From Nitrospirota bacterium (GTDB lineage Bacteria > Nitrospirota > Nitrospiria > Nitrospirales > Nitrospiraceae), in contig JAGXAR010000003.1 of the NCBI GenBank assembly GCA_018971525.1, positions 1 to 64,000 of the forward strand: 64,000 nt of DNA, read 5' to 3'. Position 1 is the stretch's first letter. Each line of letters starts with the position of its first letter. A program made the translations under genes and the position numbers. Below are positions 62,151 through 64,000 of this stretch, in pieces. The notes under the pieces were generated by a model, which saw nothing but the letters and a program-made list of their open reading frames with translations, was not told the DNA's origin and ran no database searches.

Positions 62151-63039
62151 CCGTCGAGTGAAATTGCCGATCCCGCTGCTCATACTCCGCGTACCTGAGC
62201 AGGTCATAGAGTTGCTGCCTGGTATGCATCTGGTCCAACAGTTCGCGCTGCGAACCATGAGTTCTCAGCTCAACCAGCATCTGCTCGATAGCCTTTGTTG
62301 TCATCCGGAGGGCCGTGACGGGGAATAGCACCAGCCGATAGCCGAGATCTTCAAACTCGCTTACGCTTAAGTAAGGAGTCTTCCCGAATTCGGTCATGTT
62401 GGCGACCAGCGGCGCTTTGCCGCCTTCCTTGGCGAGTTGTCGGGCAAATGTGCGGAATTCGTCGGCAGACTCGAGGGCCTCAGGGAAAATCGCATCGGCG
62501 CCGGCATCGATATAGGCCCGTGCTCGTCGCACTGCTGCGTCCACTCCCTCAACGGCACGGGCGTCCGTACGGGCGACAATGAAGAAATCAGGGTCTCGTC
62601 GCTCATCGCTTGCCGCGCAGAGCTTACTCACCATCTCGCTCGTTGAAACCAGCCGCTTTCCCGGCAGATGCCCACATCTCTTGGGCAGTTCTTGGTCTTC
62701 GATCTGCATCCCTGCCAGACCCGCCTGTTCGAATTCCTTCATCGCACGCATGACCGCGAGGGGAGGGCCGAACCCTGTGTCGGCATCCACGATAGCGGGG
62801 ATCGTCACGGCCCTGGTAATGGTGGCTGCATCGGAGACCACCTCCGTCAGTGACAGTAAGCCTATATCCGGCAATCCTCGCGCAGCCGAAAGACCGGCGC
62901 CTGAGATGTAGAGGGCGTGGAACCCAGCGCGCTCAATCTGCATGGCCGTCAGGGCATTGAAGGCTCCCGGTAGCACCACCGTCTGCTTGCTAAGCAGCTC
63001 CCGCAGGCGCCGCGCCTTGGATTGGTTTGGTCGATCCAT
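62128..63039 (-). CDS. prpB: Methylisocitrate lyase
   Basis: The product has 303 aa, of the isocitrate lyase/PEP mutase superfamily. ALYISGAGLSAARGLPDIG, DADTGFGPPLAVMRA (metal-binding Asp), QIEDQELPKRCGHLPGKRL with the catalytic KRCGH, and NMTEFGKTPYLS are all intact. It splits 2-methylisocitrate to pyruvate and succinate. Gene order prpD-prpB-prpC with a 23-base overlap into prpC indicates one operon. Confidence 0.94.
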   Translation of the reverse strand: MDRPNQSKARRLRELLSKQTVVLPGAFNALTAMQIERAGFHALYISGAGLSAARGLPDIGLLSLTEVVSDAATITRAVTIPAIVDADTGFGPPLAVMRAMKEFEQAGLAGMQIEDQELPKRCGHLPGKRLVSTSEMVSKLCAASDERRDPDFFIVARTDARAVEGVDAAVRRARAYIDAGADAIFPEALESADEFRTFARQLAKEGGKAPLVANMTEFGKTPYLSVSEFEDLGYRLVLFPVTALRMTTKAIEQMLVELRTHGSQRELLDQMHTRQQLYDLLRYAEYEQRDRQFHSTDDDHAAS

Positions 63040-63054
63040 TTCGTGTTCTCCGGA

Positions 63055-63135
63055 AACCGAGGCTGAGTCTTAGGTACGACCAGGGTTATCTTTTCACCAA
63101 CCTCATCCTCGGCCTCAACCTGAGCCTCGACCTTT
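63055..63135. repeat. Inverted CTCAACC-word tract 3
   Basis: CGAGGCTGAGTCTTAGG is followed by ACCAACCTCATCCTCGGCC and TCAACCTGAGCCTCGACC. It overlaps the 3' end of prpD and fills the gap to prpB, matching the word family at 4131 and 8959. Confidence 0.65.
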
Positions 63136-64000
63136 GCGCTTCAGCAGCGGCATCAGTGTGCTGATATCTTTTACCCGTTCGAGTTGCCAGATCAGGTCGA
63201 TCAGGTGCTTTGCCCGTGCGCGATCTAAGTGTCCGGCTGCCAGCCTGAGGAATTTTTGCTCCACTTCGTGATCAGGCATCGGATTGCGTGGATGACCAAG
63301 CGGATAATCCACCTGCTTCACATATTCCTTGCCGGATTGGGTCCGTACGGTGACGCGGGTGGGCATGGCTTGGGGGTACCGGCCCACGAACTCCGGCTGC
63401 TGGATGACTCGTATCTTTTGTATGAGTGAAGACAGCGCCGAATCAGCCAACCGATGCTTGTCGAACGAGCGAGGCGTCACAGTTCCGTCCATCAGGGACA
63501 CCGCGACGCAGTAAGGGAAGCTGTGGTCGGCCGTCTCTCTGGTCCGGGGATGCCACTTCTCGGGATCGCGTCCGATGATCTCGATCGCCACGTCGTAGCT
63601 GCCGATATCTACGTCGGTGATGGCAGCGAACGCCTGTTCTCCTTCCGACTTGAGTAGTTCCTCCCGTAGAGAGAGAGCTGCTTCCACCGCGGTCTGGGCG
63701 TGGTATTCGACCGGATACTGTTTGATATAGGTGCCGAGAATCTTGAACGGTACTCTTTCCTCTTGTGTTTCGTACTCGCCGCCAAAGGCTGGCAAGTCAA
63801 ATGGTCCTGACACCAGGTTCATGAACCCCTTTTCACCTTCAAAGATCGGCGATGGTCCCGTCATCCCTTGCCCTGCCAGCATCGCAGCAAACACGCCGTT
63901 GCGTGCAGCATTGGAAAATGCGCAGGCTTTCCACATGGAGAGATCGCCGATTCGTGTCTGCCGCAAGGCGATGTTGGCGACGCCGGCCAGATTGACCGCC
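63115..64000 (-). CDS. prpD: MmgE/PrpD family 2-methylcitrate dehydratase, partial
   Basis: The frame is open to the end of the window; about 294 C-terminal residues are present of the usual 480 or so. MWKACAFSNAARNGVFAAML is the hallmark of the MmgE/PrpD core. RETADHSFPYCVAVSLMDG is the conserved helix before the C-terminal domain, and DYPLGHPRNPMPDHEVEQKF matches its end. It dehydrates 2-methylcitrate to 2-methylaconitate, ahead of PrpB. It is the first known gene of this operon in the window. Confidence 0.92.
   Translation of the reverse strand, partial: AVNLAGVANIALRQTRIGDLSMWKACAFSNAARNGVFAAMLAGQGMTGPSPIFEGEKGFMNLVSGPFDLPAFGGEYETQEERVPFKILGTYIKQYPVEYHAQTAVEAALSLREELLKSEGEQAFAAITDVDIGSYDVAIEIIGRDPEKWHPRTRETADHSFPYCVAVSLMDGTVTPRSFDKHRLADSALSSLIQKIRVIQQPEFVGRYPQAMPTRVTVRTQSGKEYVKQVDYPLGHPRNPMPDHEVEQKFLRLAAGHLDRARAKHLIDLIWQLERVKDISTLMPLLKRKGRGSG

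Overview
The window is about 59% coding-dense, GC-rich bacterial DNA whose gene content points to the genus Nitrospira or a close relative in Nitrospirota. The pointers are a MutL-like ATPase beside DUF6754-type membrane proteins, an SdhB plus a CCG-domain (HdrB/SdhE-like) protein, archease-RtcB, several DUF2934 proteins, very many PAS/GAF histidine kinases, and intergenic DNA packed with palindromic repeats. The assignment is inference; no rRNA or other phylogenetic marker is present. I found no rRNA, tRNA, CRISPR array, transposase, integrase or replication origin.

Layout. 1-2290: the end of a D-Ala-D-Ala-ligase-like gene, then small proteins separated by dispersed repeats. 1907-10343: a co-directional run of a small protein, a MutL-like ASKHA ATPase, a lipoyl/KOW-like protein, four membrane proteins and a Memo-fold protein whose metal-binding motifs are lost; this looks like one uncharacterised envelope system. 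10344-13369: an AT-richer island with large hairpin repeats, a frameshifted membrane protein, and a HEPN-like gene plus a zinc-ribbon gene lying between two 90-bp direct repeats. 13370-23604: cyclophilin, MFS transporter, AsmA protein, M24 peptidase, SdhB, archease, RtcB and PilZ.

24123-31190: an ammonium-transporter-fused hybrid histidine kinase, broken by a one-base frameshift, followed at once by a REC-PAS-GGDEF-EAL protein; together they suggest ammonium sensing linked to c-di-GMP. 31219-34841: a TPR/2-oxoglutarate oxygenase, a coiled-coil exported protein, the CCG protein and a cupin. 34849-39757: an NtrB/NtrC-like pair plus a second NtrC paralogue that has lost both the sigma-54 loop and the DNA-binding domain. 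39784-42909: a SulP transporter and a beta-type carbonic anhydrase, plausibly for inorganic carbon supply. 44056-50372: a four-gene phosphorelay with two sensor kinases and two response regulators.

50424-55241 is the most unusual region. A module of tiny zinc-ribbon proteins, a mannose-1-phosphate guanylyltransferase-like protein and a DUF2934 protein is present twice in tandem. Each copy is led by the same 75-bp element, a hairpin plus a promoter-like box, at an offset of exactly 2300 bp. In copy 1 the transferase has lost its nucleotide-binding signature; in copy 2 the DUF2934 start region carries a nonsense codon.

56808-64000 (minus strand) holds prpD, prpB, prpC, an acyl-CoA synthetase and an acyl-CoA dehydrogenase with an unusual C-terminal extension: a methylcitrate-cycle/fatty-acid catabolism cluster that continues beyond the window.
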